Of a stretch of 64,000 nt of DNA, positions 36,830 to 45,195 are shown piece by piece. The notes beneath the pieces were generated by a model, which saw only the letters and a program-made list of their open reading frames with translations, was not told where the DNA came from and searched no databases. The stretch is from CALEMW01 sp964343835 (GTDB lineage: Bacteria; Krumholzibacteriota; Krumholzibacteriia; LZORAL124-64-63). The position numbers were made by a program, and so were the translations under genes. The stretch covers positions 124,001-188,000 of the forward strand of contig CAYFKR010000005.1 of the NCBI GenBank assembly GCA_964343835.1, written 5' to 3'. Every line of letters begins with the position of its first letter. The stretch's first letter is position 1.

Positions 36830-37579
36830 TCAGCCGCTCCGCCCCCTCAGCACGACCCACGCCGCAGCCGCCAGGGCGCCCAGGCCTGCGAGCAGGCGGG
36901 CGGCCAGCGGCGCCGCGGTGGCCCGGTGGGCGGCCACGTCGAGGGCATTGCCTGTGCGGAAGGTCACGCTCTGGCCCTGGGGCGGGCCGAGGTCCTCGGG
37001 GATGGAGTAGAGATAGGCGCGCACGCGTTCGCCGTCGGGGAGGGACGCATCGTCGGGGATCTCGTACGACGCCGTCTCGACCATCTGTTCGTGGCGATAA
37101 CCGCCGTCTGCGCTCTCCACGACGATCCGGTAGCCGGAGGCGCCGTCGACGCCGTGCCAGGAGATCACCGGCGTGTGATCCGCCAGTACCTCACCCTCCA
37201 CGGGGCGTACGAAGTAACGGCCGGCGTCGGCGGAGCGGCTCAGACCCTCGTCGGGGGCCGTGGGGGGCAGGATGATCATCAGGGCCAGACCGGCGGCCAT
37301 GGCGAACCCGCCCCAGGCGCCGACGAACCCGGGAACTCGGCGTCGCGACGGCAAGGGCGTGATGGTCGCGGGTGCATCGAGGTCGCCCTCGCGCAGGGCG
37401 GTGGCGAATCGTTCCTCGAGGGCCGTCCTTAGGCGGCAGCAGTCGCAGACGGCGAGATGGTCCTGGAGCAACCTGCGGCGATCGGAGTCGAGGGCCTCGG
37501 TGTCCAGCAGGTGAAGATCGGCCCCGACGTCGGGATCGACGCATTCGGGGGCCAGGGTGTTGATGTCGTGTTCTGTCAT
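36830..37579 (-). CDS. Membrane anti-sigma factor, cassette A (zinc-binding N terminus, FN3-like loop)
   Basis: A 249-residue protein. The N-terminal cytosolic part has the zf-HC2/ZAS motif HLAVCDCC (His41-x3-Cys45-x2-Cys48, with Cys13 upstream), which holds an ECF sigma factor. A transmembrane helix follows (FVGAWGGFAMAAGLALMIILP), then a periplasmic FN3-like domain ('RPVEGEVLADHTPVISWHGVDGASGYRIVVES') and a second C-terminal transmembrane helix (AARLLAGLGALAAAAWVVL). It is a clear paralogue, of equal length, of the 43681-44430 protein. The start at 37579 is chosen because it aligns with that copy and has CAGGAAC upstream; an ATG at 37654 is possible. It lies downstream of its sigma gene with a 108-base gap. 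Confidence 0.87.
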   Translation of the reverse strand: MTEHDINTLAPECVDPDVGADLHLLDTEALDSDRRRLLQDHLAVCDCCRLRTALEERFATALREGDLDAPATITPLPSRRRVPGFVGAWGGFAMAAGLALMIILPPTAPDEGLSRSADAGRYFVRPVEGEVLADHTPVISWHGVDGASGYRIVVESADGGYRHEQMVETASYEIPDDASLPDGERVRAYLYSIPEDLGPPQGQSVTFRTGNALDVAAHRATAAPLAARLLAGLGALAAAAWVVLRGRSG

Positions 37580-37663
37580 GGGTTCCTGCGTATCCGTCTG
37601 AAGGGGCTCCCTCGTCCTCTCACTCGGACTCCAAGGGTCGAACAGCCCGAACATCCCCCGGTG

Positions 37664-37694
37664 AAAAAGAAAAAAGCGCCTTTTCGATCAGGCG
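37664..37694 (-). terminator. Weak terminator/attenuator between sigma A and anti-sigma A
   Basis: On the minus strand the sigma stop codon is embedded in a five-base stem CGCCT/AGGCG (37690-37694 and 37677-37681 in plus coordinates) followed by TTTTTTCTTTTT. The stem is short but the U tract is strong. It may reduce anti-sigma transcription relative to sigma. Cassette B has no such element between its two genes, which lie five bases apart. Confidence 0.45.
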
Positions 37695-38281
37695 TCTCCG
37701 AACTTGAGTCGCATGGCGTCGTGGAGCTGCTCGAGGCACGCTTCCCGACGGTAGTAGACGGCCCGCACGGTCGACAGGCCCAGGGACTCCCGGATGGCGT
37801 CCACGGCCCTGTTGTTGAGGAAGAGGTCCGTCAGCAGGCTCCGGCACTGCTCGTCGAGCCGCTTGAAGGTATCCCGCATGACGGCCAGGACCTCGCTGTC
37901 CAGGAAGGTATCGAGGGGGGAACGGTCCGGCGAGGCGATCCAGTCGGCGAGGCTGCTCACCTCGACCTGGGGTCGGCGCCTGTTCCAGCTGATGATGTTG
38001 CGGCAACGGTTCCTCGCGATGGTCACCGCGAACCGCACGATGTTGCCCTCGAACTCCCCGCGACGCTTCAGGTACTGCACCACGGCGACGAGCGATTCCT
38101 GGATCACGTCGTCGGCGTCGATGTTGTCCCGGCCCAGGAAAGAGCCGACGGCGGCGGCTACGGGGCCGCGCAGCACCGAGCACAGATCGTCGTCGGCTCC
38201 CTTCCGCTCCGCGAAGAAGTCGGAGAGGATGACCGGGAGATCCTGCTCAGTGGGTCCGTGTTGCCTGTCGTTGTTCGTCAT
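37688..38281 (-). CDS. ECF-type RNA polymerase sigma factor, cassette A
   Basis: A 197-residue group 4 sigma factor. Region 2 holds 'NIDADDVIQESLVAVVQYLKRR' and 'NIVRFAVTIARNRCRNIISWNRRR'. Region 4 has the helix-turn-helix 'NRAVDAIRESLGLSTVRAVYYRREACLEQL'. There is no region 1.1 or 3. Its products would redirect RNA polymerase to an unknown regulon when freed from the membrane anti-sigma encoded next. The ATG at 38281 gives a family-sized protein; the ribosome site is weak. The promoter facing this gene is of sigma70 type (38318-38347), so the ECF does not appear to depend only on itself. The CHAT gene is transcribed away from it 92 bases upstream. Confidence 0.92.
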   Translation of the reverse strand: MTNNDRQHGPTEQDLPVILSDFFAERKGADDDLCSVLRGPVAAAVGSFLGRDNIDADDVIQESLVAVVQYLKRRGEFEGNIVRFAVTIARNRCRNIISWNRRRPQVEVSSLADWIASPDRSPLDTFLDSEVLAVMRDTFKRLDEQCRSLLTDLFLNNRAVDAIRESLGLSTVRAVYYRREACLEQLHDAMRLKFGDA

Positions 38282-38317
38282 GAGGTCGGCGACGTCCTGT
38301 TCGGGGGGGCTGGCAGC

Positions 38318-38347
38318 ACGGTAAGCGGGGTGGGCTTGAGGTGTCAA
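38318..38347 (-). promoter_or_regulatory. Sigma70-type promoter of the sigma A operon
   Basis: On the minus strand a perfect TTGACA (38347 to 38342) and TACCGT (38323 to 38318) are 18 bases apart, 36 bases before the sigma start. The region is shared with the leader of the divergent CHAT gene. Confidence 0.45.
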
Positions 38348-38373
38348 GATTCCGGTGATAAGCTCCCCGTCTC

Positions 38374-40476
38374 ATGAATCGGGGGATCCTGCATCTGATC
38401 GCGGTCCTGCTGGCCGTACTCTGCGCCGGGTGCGCTTCCGAAGGGGAGCGGGCCGAGTCCGGCGTCCTCGACGGCGTGCCCGTTTCCGACGAACTTGCCG
38501 CTCACCTCGAGGCGTCGCGGTCCATCCCGGCCGACGCCGGCGACCCCCTCGTCCGCGGCCATCTCCGCCTCTACGAGGATCTGACCGCCGCCATCCAGGA
38601 CCCGGCCCTTCGCGGTGCCGCCGGCGACTCCCTCTACGCCGTATGGCGTGCGGACCCATACAACGTGCTCTGGATCGACCTGGCGGCCGGCTACAACTAT
38701 CTGCTGCGCCGCAACACCGACCGGAACGCCATGTATGCCCTGCCGGCCCTGGCCGACACGAGCACGGCCCTCGGTTCGTTCGTCCGCGGCAGGCGGTTCT
38801 ACGGCTACGGTTCGCGGGGGGAGCACTACCGCCGTGCCGGAAGGCTGGCCGACGCCCTCGACCCCCTGCAGCGGGGAGATCCCATCGCCGCCGGCCGCGC
38901 CTTCCGGGCCTGCGTCGAGATGGCGGACAAGGAAGATCGTCCGGACCAGGCCGCCGTCTCACGCTTTCTGCTCGGCCACCTGATGCTGGAGCAGGGGCGT
39001 CACGAGGAGGCCCTGGAGCTCTTCGCTCCCACGGCGGAGGACCCGGCTTTCGGTGGGCGCTTCCGAACGCGCCTCACGTCCCGTCTCTACCGGGGCATGG
39101 CCCTGTCGGGGCTGGGGGAATCGGCCGCGGCCGAGCAAGCCCTCGCCTCGGCCCTGTCCATCTGCACGCCCCGCACGCCGCCCGACCTGGTCGCGCGCCT
39201 CCACCTGGAACTGGGGCGCGCCCTTGCGGGGAGGGAACGGTGGCGGGAGGCGGAGGAATCCCTGGAACGCGCCCGTCAGCTGGCCTGGACGACGGACGCC
39301 GACGGCTCGCTGGAGGAGATCCGGCACGTGGGCTGGGACCTGCGCCGGGACATCGTCGAGGCGACGACGGCGCTGGAGATGACGCGCACGGCCGGCCGGC
39401 CCAGGAACGACCGCATCCGTGAACTCCTGGAGCTGGTCCTCTCCCTCGACCGCGTCGACGGGGCCATGCCGGATGTCCGCTCTCCCGCCGACGGCATGAC
39501 CCTGGTCTACTTCGTGGGTGGACGTCACTCCTTCCGCTGGGCCGGAGCCGATGCCCGGTGGGTCCTGACCGTGCTTCCTCCGCGGCGCGGCATGGCCGAC
39601 CTCGCCGCCCCCGTTCTCGCCGACCTCGGTTCCCCGAACCGGTCCGTGGCCGAAGGTCCGCTGTCCGACCTCTCCCGGATGCTCCTGGAAGGGATCGACC
39701 CTCCGGCCGACGGCGCGCGCCTGTCGGTGGTGCCGGACGGGATCCTGCACCTCGTTCCCTGGCCGGCCCTCCGCTTCGACGATGGATCGGACGTCCTGGA
39801 CCGGGCCACCCTGGTGATCCTGGCGGACCCGACACGGATGGCGCGGACCGCCCCCGCGACCACGGACGGGCTGCTGCTGGCCGTCGGCGTGGACGGCGAC
39901 GTCGGCGCTTCGGACGACGGCCTGGACACCCTGCGTCGTGCCGAGGCCGAGGCGACGGACATCGCCGCGTCATGGCCGGGGGAGGCCGTGCTGAAGACCG
40001 GGACCGAGGGCGGCTGGGGAGCCCTCGCCCCTTCGGCCCTGGGCGAGTACGACGTGATCCACATCGCTTCCCACGCCGTGGCCCATGCCGGCGCGGACGG
40101 CGGCTCCACGTTGCGGATCGCCGGCACCGTCGGCACGGAACCCCTCACCACACCCACCGTTCGGGCGCTCGACCTCCGTGCGGACCTGGTCTACCTGTCC
40201 TGTTGCGAGGCGGCCGCGTCGGCCAAGGGGGCGGGCGGCGGCGTCGACGACTTCGCCCATGCGTTCCTGGGAGCCGGCGCCGAAGCCGTGATCGCCTCCA
40301 CCGTTCGCGTGGACGACGAGGCGGCCGCCCACCTGGCCCGCTCGTTCTACGAAGCCTACGGGAACGGGGCATCGCCGGAAGACGCCCTCAGATCAGCGCA
40401 GATCTCCCTGCGCAATGAAAAGGGGCGCCCCTGGGGGCACCCCTATTACTGGTCGTCGTATCGGGTCGTCCGCTAG
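38374..40476 (+). CDS. TPR-CHAT protease lipoprotein, cassette A
   Basis: A 700-residue protein. The signal ends VLCAGC with lipid-anchored Cys20, so it is a membrane lipoprotein outside the cytoplasm. Residues 60-330 contain TPR-like helices ('FLLGHLMLEQGRHEEALELF', 'RLYRGMALSGLGESAAAEQAL', 'HLELGRALAGRERWREAEESLERA'). The C-terminal CHAT domain (caspase/separase-like) has the catalytic pair: His567 in VIHIASHA and Cys611 in VYLSCCE, with 'DGILHLVPWPAL' at its start and 'YWSSYRVVR' at its end. CHAT proteases cut after activation by partners, but secreted ones are little studied. Its end shares CTAG with the convergent lipoprotein gene. Paralogue of 45196-48312. Confidence 0.9.
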   Translation: MNRGILHLIAVLLAVLCAGCASEGERAESGVLDGVPVSDELAAHLEASRSIPADAGDPLVRGHLRLYEDLTAAIQDPALRGAAGDSLYAVWRADPYNVLWIDLAAGYNYLLRRNTDRNAMYALPALADTSTALGSFVRGRRFYGYGSRGEHYRRAGRLADALDPLQRGDPIAAGRAFRACVEMADKEDRPDQAAVSRFLLGHLMLEQGRHEEALELFAPTAEDPAFGGRFRTRLTSRLYRGMALSGLGESAAAEQALASALSICTPRTPPDLVARLHLELGRALAGRERWREAEESLERARQLAWTTDADGSLEEIRHVGWDLRRDIVEATTALEMTRTAGRPRNDRIRELLELVLSLDRVDGAMPDVRSPADGMTLVYFVGGRHSFRWAGADARWVLTVLPPRRGMADLAAPVLADLGSPNRSVAEGPLSDLSRMLLEGIDPPADGARLSVVPDGILHLVPWPALRFDDGSDVLDRATLVILADPTRMARTAPATTDGLLLAVGVDGDVGASDDGLDTLRRAEAEATDIAASWPGEAVLKTGTEGGWGALAPSALGEYDVIHIASHAVAHAGADGGSTLRIAGTVGTEPLTTPTVRALDLRADLVYLSCCEAAASAKGAGGGVDDFAHAFLGAGAEAVIASTVRVDDEAAAHLARSFYEAYGNGASPEDALRSAQISLRNEKGRPWGHPYYWSSYRVVR

Positions 40477-41099
40477 GGGCCCATCTTCCCGTTCTGCAGT
40501 CCCCACCTGGAGAAGTGCATCACCTCGAACTCCAGGGCGAGGGGGCGTCCGGGCAGGGTGGGCGAATCGTGATACAGGATCATGTCGTCCGTGTAGCGGA
40601 ACGTCTCTTCGCCGCCCACGCCGTTGCCGTCCTCGTGGATCAGGCAGAAGACCGTGGAGTAGTCGTGGTCCTGGGGCAGCGACGACGGGTAGTACAGCCG
40701 GACCCGGACGGGGCGGTTGAACTCCATGTCGGGCTCGAACTTGAACACCGGCGGGCTCTTGGGGCTGTTCTCCGGAATGGACATGGTCACGGTCACGCGC
40801 TTGGTGCCTGGGATCGCGTGGGGAGGGAAGTCCAGCATGAAGCGGGCATCGCGGCCCCAGGAGCGGACCACACCGCTGAGCGTGCCCCCGGCCACGGGGT
40901 CGATGACCGCTTCGATGGTCTCGTAGCGGGCGACGCTGCTGGCCTCCCACAGGCTCTGGAGCGTCTGCTCGACCGGAATGTCCTCGAGGCGGTTCTTCTC
41001 GACGGACGGGGCCGTGGGAGCGGCGTCGTCCGAACTGCAGGACGCGAGGAGAGAGAGCGCGAGGATGGCGATGCTCGCCAGGATGCTGGACCTGACCAT
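40473..41099 (-). CDS. Small lipoprotein with ZU5-like fold pattern, cassette A
   Basis: A 208-residue lipoprotein (signal ending LLASC, Cys21). Residues 75-145 read like a ZU5-type beta-domain: 'FPPHAIPGTKRVTVTMSIP', 'PVFKFEPDMEFNRPVRVRLYYP'. Near the end is MHFSRWG (His195-Phe196-Ser197). In eukaryotic ZU5 proteins such as PIDD an HFS tripeptide is the self-cleavage site, but HFS is also frequent in related bacterial proteins without proof of cleavage. It is convergent with the CHAT gene, sharing four bases, and has its own sigma70-type promoter (41168-41197). The ZU5 call is tentative and made by pattern only. Confidence 0.7.
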   Translation of the reverse strand: MVRSSILASIAILALSLLASCSSDDAAPTAPSVEKNRLEDIPVEQTLQSLWEASSVARYETIEAVIDPVAGGTLSGVVRSWGRDARFMLDFPPHAIPGTKRVTVTMSIPENSPKSPPVFKFEPDMEFNRPVRVRLYYPSSLPQDHDYSTVFCLIHEDGNGVGGEETFRYTDDMILYHDSPTLPGRPLALEFEVMHFSRWGLQNGKMGP

Positions 41100-41167
41100 G
41101 GTGTACCCCTGTGGTAGCGACGTGATATGGGCCATAAGTTCGGGAATCTCCGATGTTTCCGGCACTT

Positions 41168-41197
41168 ATTCTATCACGCCCGTGATCTGAGCGTCAA
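41168..41197 (-). promoter_or_regulatory. Sigma70-type promoter of the cassette A lipoprotein
   Basis: On the minus strand TTGACG (41197 to 41192), an 18-base spacer and TAGAAT (41173 to 41168) give strong matches to both hexamers. The start codon at 41099 is about 65 bases beyond the -10. Confidence 0.6.
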
Positions 41198-41377
41198 CGG
41201 CGTGGCGGTCGCCGTCGACCCGTGACGCAGTACGAACAACGGGCCTGAACGGGTGTGAAAAACAAAAATGAAAAATGTTACGGATCCGTTCCGGCACCGG
41301 TTGTCTCCTGATGACGGGACGCTCCTGTGGTACCATGCCCCGGTTCCGGACAGGCACCCCTTCCAGGAAAGAGCGTC

Positions 41378-42994
41378 ATGAACCACCTGTCGAATCTCGA
41401 TTGGCTTGTCGTCGCCGTCTACTTCGTGATCGTCTACTGGGTGGCCGTGGGTGCGGCCAGGCGCAGTTCCACTACCCGCCAGACCTCGTCGGGCTACTTC
41501 CTGGCCGGGCGCAACGCGGGCTGGTTCGTGGTGGGGGCCTCGCTGTTCGCATCGAACATCGGCAGTGAGCACCTGGTGGGCCTGGCCGGCACGGGTGCGG
41601 CCAGCGGCGTGGCCGTGGGTCAGTTCGAGGTGCTGGCCTCGCTGATCCTGCTGATCCTGGGCTGGGTGTTCGTGCCCTTCTACCTGCGCAGCGGCGTATC
41701 GACCATGCCGGAGTTCCTGGAGCGACGCTACTCGCCGGCGGCGCGCTGGTACCTGGCGGTGATCTCCATCATCGGGTACGTGCTGACCAAGATCTCGGTG
41801 ACGGTCGCCGCGGGCGGCATCGTGTTCGAGACGCTCATGGGCCTGGATTTCTGGACCGGCGCCCTGATCGTGGTGGTGGCCACGGGCGTGTACACGGTGT
41901 TCGGCGGCCTGCGGGCGGTGCTCTACACCGACGTGATGCAGGCGGTGGTGCTGATCGTCGGCGCGAGCGTGGTGACGATCCTCGGCCTGCGCGAGATGGG
42001 CGGCTGGGACGCCATGACCGCCGCGGCCGGCCCCGGCTTCATGGACATGTGGCTCCCCGCGAGCCATCCCGACTTCCCCTGGACCGGCATCCTGCTGGGC
42101 GCCCCCATCCTGGGCGTGTGGTACTGGTGCACCGACCAGTTCATCGTGCAGCGCGTGCTCGCCGCCAAGGGGCTTGACCATGCCCGCGGCGGCACCATCT
42201 TCGCCGGCTTCCTGAAGATTCTGCCCCTGTTCATCTTCGTGATCCCCGGCGTGGTGGCCTATGGGCTGGCGCAGTCCGGTCGCATCGAGCTGGCGGAGCC
42301 GGACCAGGCGCTGCCGGCGCTTATCGGGGCGTTGTTGCCGGTGGGCCTGCGCGGGCTCGTGGTGGCGGGGTTGCTGGCGGCGCTGATGAGTTCGCTGTCG
42401 TCGGTGTTCAACTCCTGCTCCACCCTCGTGACCCTGGACATCTATCGGAAGCTGCGCCCCGAGGCCTCGGAGCGGAAGCTCGTGGTCGTGGGTCAGGTGT
42501 CGACGGTCGTGCTGGTAGCCCTGGCCATGGCGTGGGTGCCGCTGATGTCGCGCATCTCGGGTCAGCTCTACCAGTACCTGCAGAGCGTGCAGGCGTACAT
42601 CTCGCCGCCCATCGCGGCGGTGTTCCTGATCGGCGTGACGTGGCGCTGGGTCAACGCGCGAGGGGCGATGATCTCGCTCATCGGGGGGTTCGTGCTGGGC
42701 GCCCTGCGGCTGGTGGCCGAGCTCAACGCCGACGCTCTCGGCGACGGCTTCCTGGCCCGCTATGCATCCATGAATTTCCTGCACTTCGCGGCGCTGCTGT
42801 TCGTGGTGTGTGTGGTGCTGCTGGTGGTGGGAAGCATCGGCGGTCGGCGCGAGAGCGAAGGAAGGCTGGAAGGGCTCACCTTCTCCACGGCCGGTGGGGG
42901 CATGCCCGTGAGTCGACACCGTGGCGCGTTGTCGCTCGCGAGCGTCGTGCTGGTGGCGTGCGTGGCCGCCGTCTGGTTGTGGTTCCGGGGATAG
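41378..42994 (+). CDS. Sodium/solute symporter (SSS family, SGLT-like)
   Basis: A 538-residue inner-membrane protein with about 13-14 transmembrane helices. It has the SSS signature near the N terminus, 'SGYFLAGRNAGWFVVGASLFASNIGSEHLVGLAGTGAASG', which resembles bacterial and animal sodium/glucose cotransporters, and 'VYTVFGGLRAVLYTDVMQAVVLIVGA' and 'LVVAGLLAALMSSLSSVFNSCSTLVTLDIYRK' further on, holding sodium-site serines. Sugar or related solute uptake is likely; the GH31 gene at 50081 could supply sugar, but this is conjecture. The ATG at 41378 has AGGAAAGAG upstream. It lies between the two sigma/CHAT cassettes, transcribed in the same direction as the CHAT genes. Confidence 0.92.
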   Translation: MNHLSNLDWLVVAVYFVIVYWVAVGAARRSSTTRQTSSGYFLAGRNAGWFVVGASLFASNIGSEHLVGLAGTGAASGVAVGQFEVLASLILLILGWVFVPFYLRSGVSTMPEFLERRYSPAARWYLAVISIIGYVLTKISVTVAAGGIVFETLMGLDFWTGALIVVVATGVYTVFGGLRAVLYTDVMQAVVLIVGASVVTILGLREMGGWDAMTAAAGPGFMDMWLPASHPDFPWTGILLGAPILGVWYWCTDQFIVQRVLAAKGLDHARGGTIFAGFLKILPLFIFVIPGVVAYGLAQSGRIELAEPDQALPALIGALLPVGLRGLVVAGLLAALMSSLSSVFNSCSTLVTLDIYRKLRPEASERKLVVVGQVSTVVLVALAMAWVPLMSRISGQLYQYLQSVQAYISPPIAAVFLIGVTWRWVNARGAMISLIGGFVLGALRLVAELNADALGDGFLARYASMNFLHFAALLFVVCVVLLVVGSIGGRRESEGRLEGLTFSTAGGGMPVSRHRGALSLASVVLVACVAAVWLWFRG

Positions 42995-43095
42995 GTCTCG
43001 CGGTTTTCTTCATCGAATTTTTCATACGTCCTCCCTCGTCGTGTTCGTGGGGTGTTCCAAGACGCCGCCCAGCACTTCCCTACGGGAGGACCGAC

Positions 43096-43608
43096 ATGAA
43101 GAAGACCCTGATGCTCACCACCCTGCTGCTGACGCTGCTGGCCGCCGCTGGCTTCGCCAAGACCGACGACGTCTCGGTGAACCCCGAGCACGAGGTTCAC
43201 TGGCGCGACGTCGTCATGGTCGAGTTCGACGGGCTCGCCGACTACTACAAGGCCAACCCCCGCGCCGACCTTCGTCTCAGCGTGACCCCCAAGGGCGGCA
43301 AGCCCATCGACATCGGCCTTAAGCCGGGCGACGACCTGCGCGACTGCAGCAAGGAACTCGTCGACGTGATCTTTCCCTTCCCGTTCCCCTGGATTCCGGA
43401 CCTCCCGGACATCCCCGAGATCCTGGTCTATGACGACGCGTCGTTCGGCAACAATCCCGCGGTGGTCGGCGAGATGGACCGCATCCACATCGAGATCGAG
43501 ATCGACTGGCGCAACGCCCGCATCATCATCCACATCTACTTCGACAAGGACATGGTGGCGAGCGACGACGCCGCCGAGTGGAGCGAGGTGAAGAACCTGT
43601 TCCGGTAA
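43096..43608 (+). CDS. Small exported protein carrying the C-terminal WSEVKNLFR motif
   Basis: A 170-residue protein with signal peptide (MKKTLMLTTLLLTLLAAAGFAK) and a GGGAGGA ribosome site. The mature sequence is acidic with hydrophobic strand-like segments ('DIWPF'-like 'FPFPFPWIPDLPDIPEIL', 'RIHIEIEIDWRNARIIIHIYFDKD'). No family is recognised. It ends SDDAAEWSEVKNLFR, closely matching the ends of the duplicated proteins at 3685-6341, although the bodies are not visibly related. It lies 101 bases after the symporter and is followed by a strong terminator, so it may be the second gene of that unit or a separate one. Confidence 0.8.
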   Translation: MKKTLMLTTLLLTLLAAAGFAKTDDVSVNPEHEVHWRDVVMVEFDGLADYYKANPRADLRLSVTPKGGKPIDIGLKPGDDLRDCSKELVDVIFPFPFPWIPDLPDIPEILVYDDASFGNNPAVVGEMDRIHIEIEIDWRNARIIIHIYFDKDMVASDDAAEWSEVKNLFR

Positions 43609-43626
43609 GGGCGGTCCGGACAGGCG

Positions 43627-43663
43627 GGAGGGGGCGCTGGATACTGGCGCCCCCTCCTTCGTT
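43627..43663. terminator. Bidirectional intrinsic terminator between convergent genes
   Basis: GGAGGGGGCGC (43627-43637) pairs perfectly with GCGCCCCCTCC (43647-43657) and is followed by TTCGTTGTATT. It lies between the genes ending at 43608 and 43681. Confidence 0.85.
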
Positions 43664-43680
43664 GTATTCGGAATTGTCGG

Positions 43681-44430
43681 CTAGCCGCGCTGCCTGATGG
43701 CCGCGATTCCGCCGATGAGCAGCGCGAGCCCGCCCAGCAGCGCTCCCAGCTTCACGCCGGGGTGCGATCGTTCGGCGCGGAATCCGAGGAACTCTCCCAT
43801 GGAACCGGACCGGAACGAGGACCGCAGCCCCCCGTCGGGGGCGGCCACCGCGGGAGTGGGCACGACCTCGATCCGCAGCCGCGCCGACGAGGGCAACGGA
43901 TCCGAGTCGGGGATCGAGAGCTCGGTGTCCGTGGTCTCGCCGGTCCAGGCGTAGTCCCCGTCCACGTCACGCACGGTCACCCGGTAGCTGTTCGCCCGTT
44001 CCAGGGCGGTCCAGCGGATGGCCGGGGTGCGGTCCAGGACCACCTCATCGGGGCGGGGCGCCGTCACGGCGACGTCGTCCGCACCGCGCAGTAGCATGTC
44101 GTCGACGGCACCGCGGGGGGGCAGGAGGAAGATCAGGGCCAGGCAGGCCGCCAGGGCGGCGGCGCCAGCGCCGGTGGTCCAGCGGGCCCAGGACGGCCGT
44201 ATTGCCGTGGGGGCAGAAACCGACAGCCGACCGTCCCGGAGCCCGTCCGCCACGTCCCGCTCCAGGGAGGACCGGAGACGGCAGGCGGCGCAGTGCCTCA
44301 GGTGCAGTTCGATCTCCGAACGCAGTCCGGGGCTCGTGGTCGGGTCGTCGACGCGCCAGATCTGCTCGCCGAGGCCGGGCTCGATACACTCGTGCTGATA
44401 TCCACCCGGGGCTGACATGTCGTTCGTCAT
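43681..44430 (-). CDS. Membrane anti-sigma factor, cassette B
   Basis: A 249-residue paralogue of the cassette A protein with the same order of parts: ZAS motif HLRHCAAC (His43-x3-Cys47-x2-Cys50, with Cys15 upstream), a transmembrane helix (AGAAALAACLALIFLLP), a periplasmic FN3-like domain ('APRPDEVVLDRTPAIRWTALERANSYRVTVRD') and a final transmembrane helix (LGALLGGLALLIGGIAAI). Identity to copy A is low outside the motif regions, so the two pairs probably do not cross-talk. The ATG at 44430 has AAGGTAAGGA in front and lies five bases after the sigma B stop, a tightly coupled arrangement typical of sigma/anti-sigma pairs. Confidence 0.88.
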   Translation of the reverse strand: MTNDMSAPGGYQHECIEPGLGEQIWRVDDPTTSPGLRSEIELHLRHCAACRLRSSLERDVADGLRDGRLSVSAPTAIRPSWARWTTGAGAAALAACLALIFLLPPRGAVDDMLLRGADDVAVTAPRPDEVVLDRTPAIRWTALERANSYRVTVRDVDGDYAWTGETTDTELSIPDSDPLPSSARLRIEVVPTPAVAAPDGGLRSSFRSGSMGEFLGFRAERSHPGVKLGALLGGLALLIGGIAAIRQRG

Positions 44431-44435
44431 CGTCC

Positions 44436-45074
44436 TTACCTTTCCGGCCGGGGTTTCCTGCGAAGCCCCCCGACCCGACCGACAGGTGAACGATCGGCCA
44501 GCACGGGTTGTAAGAACTTTTTTGCCTCGTCCAGGCAGGCGGTCCTGCGGTAGTACACGCCCTGGACCGTGGACAGGCCCAGCCGCTCCCTGATGGCATC
44601 GGTGGGGATCCGCGCCACGTACATGTCGTGCAGCAGACGGCGGCACGTGCGTGAGATGCCGTCCAGCGCCCGCTGCAGCATGGACATCCGCTCGGATTCC
44701 ACGAGCTCGTCCAGGATCGATCGGGAGCCATCCTCCAGCCAGTCCGACATGGAGGTGATCTCGGAGGTGGGCTTGGTGGAGCGCCAGCGGTGCAGGTCGC
44801 GGCAACGATTGCGCGCGATGGTCACGGCCAGGCGCACCGGATCGCCGGCGAAACCGTCACGATTCCGCAGATACTGCAAAGTGGAGACCAGGGCGTCCTG
44901 GACCACGTCGTCGACGTCGCCCTGACCGTCACCCAGGAAGCGCCGGACCTCGGTGTCGAGGGGGTTCCTGAGGGCATTCGCGAGACGGTCGCCGGCGTGT
45001 TCGTCGCCGGTCCGGTAGGCGTCGATGTCGGGTGCGAGGGCCGCCGGATCGATGTGTGGGCGATGCTGATCCAT
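44436..45074 (-). CDS. ECF-type RNA polymerase sigma factor, cassette B
   Basis: A 212-residue group 4 sigma factor paralogous to the cassette A one. Region 2 reads 'GDVDDVVQDALVSTLQYLRNRDGFAGDPVRLAVTIARNRCRDLHRWRS' in parts; region 4 has 'ARIPTDAIRERLGLSTVQGVYYRRTACLDEAKKF'. The last 20 residues are basic. It is followed at five bases by its anti-sigma and faces away from the CHAT B gene, 121 bases upstream. A sigma70-type promoter (45147-45175) is visible in that gap. Confidence 0.92.
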   Translation of the reverse strand: MDQHRPHIDPAALAPDIDAYRTGDEHAGDRLANALRNPLDTEVRRFLGDGQGDVDDVVQDALVSTLQYLRNRDGFAGDPVRLAVTIARNRCRDLHRWRSTKPTSEITSMSDWLEDGSRSILDELVESERMSMLQRALDGISRTCRRLLHDMYVARIPTDAIRERLGLSTVQGVYYRRTACLDEAKKFLQPVLADRSPVGRVGGLRRKPRPER

Positions 45075-45146
45075 GGCTTCCGCGTTCGTCGTGCCGACGA
45101 TCGGGCCTGTTTCCCGGAGACCCGACCGTGTAGAGTCGTCGGACTG

Positions 45147-45175
45147 AAACTAGGTTCATCGACGGGATCTGTCCA
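45147..45175 (-). promoter_or_regulatory. Sigma70-type promoter of the sigma B operon
   Basis: On the minus strand TGGACA (45175 to 45170), a 17-base spacer and TAGTTT (45152 to 45147) resemble the sigma70 consensus, 72 bases before the sigma B start. Confidence 0.4.
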
Positions 45176-45195
45176 CGATTCGCTGGGGGTGGCGA

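Noticed and set aside
41256..41290. A-rich tract and ACGGATCCGT palindrome upstream of the symporter
   Set aside because: A ten-base palindrome is likely by chance and no properly spaced promoter hexamers could be assigned.
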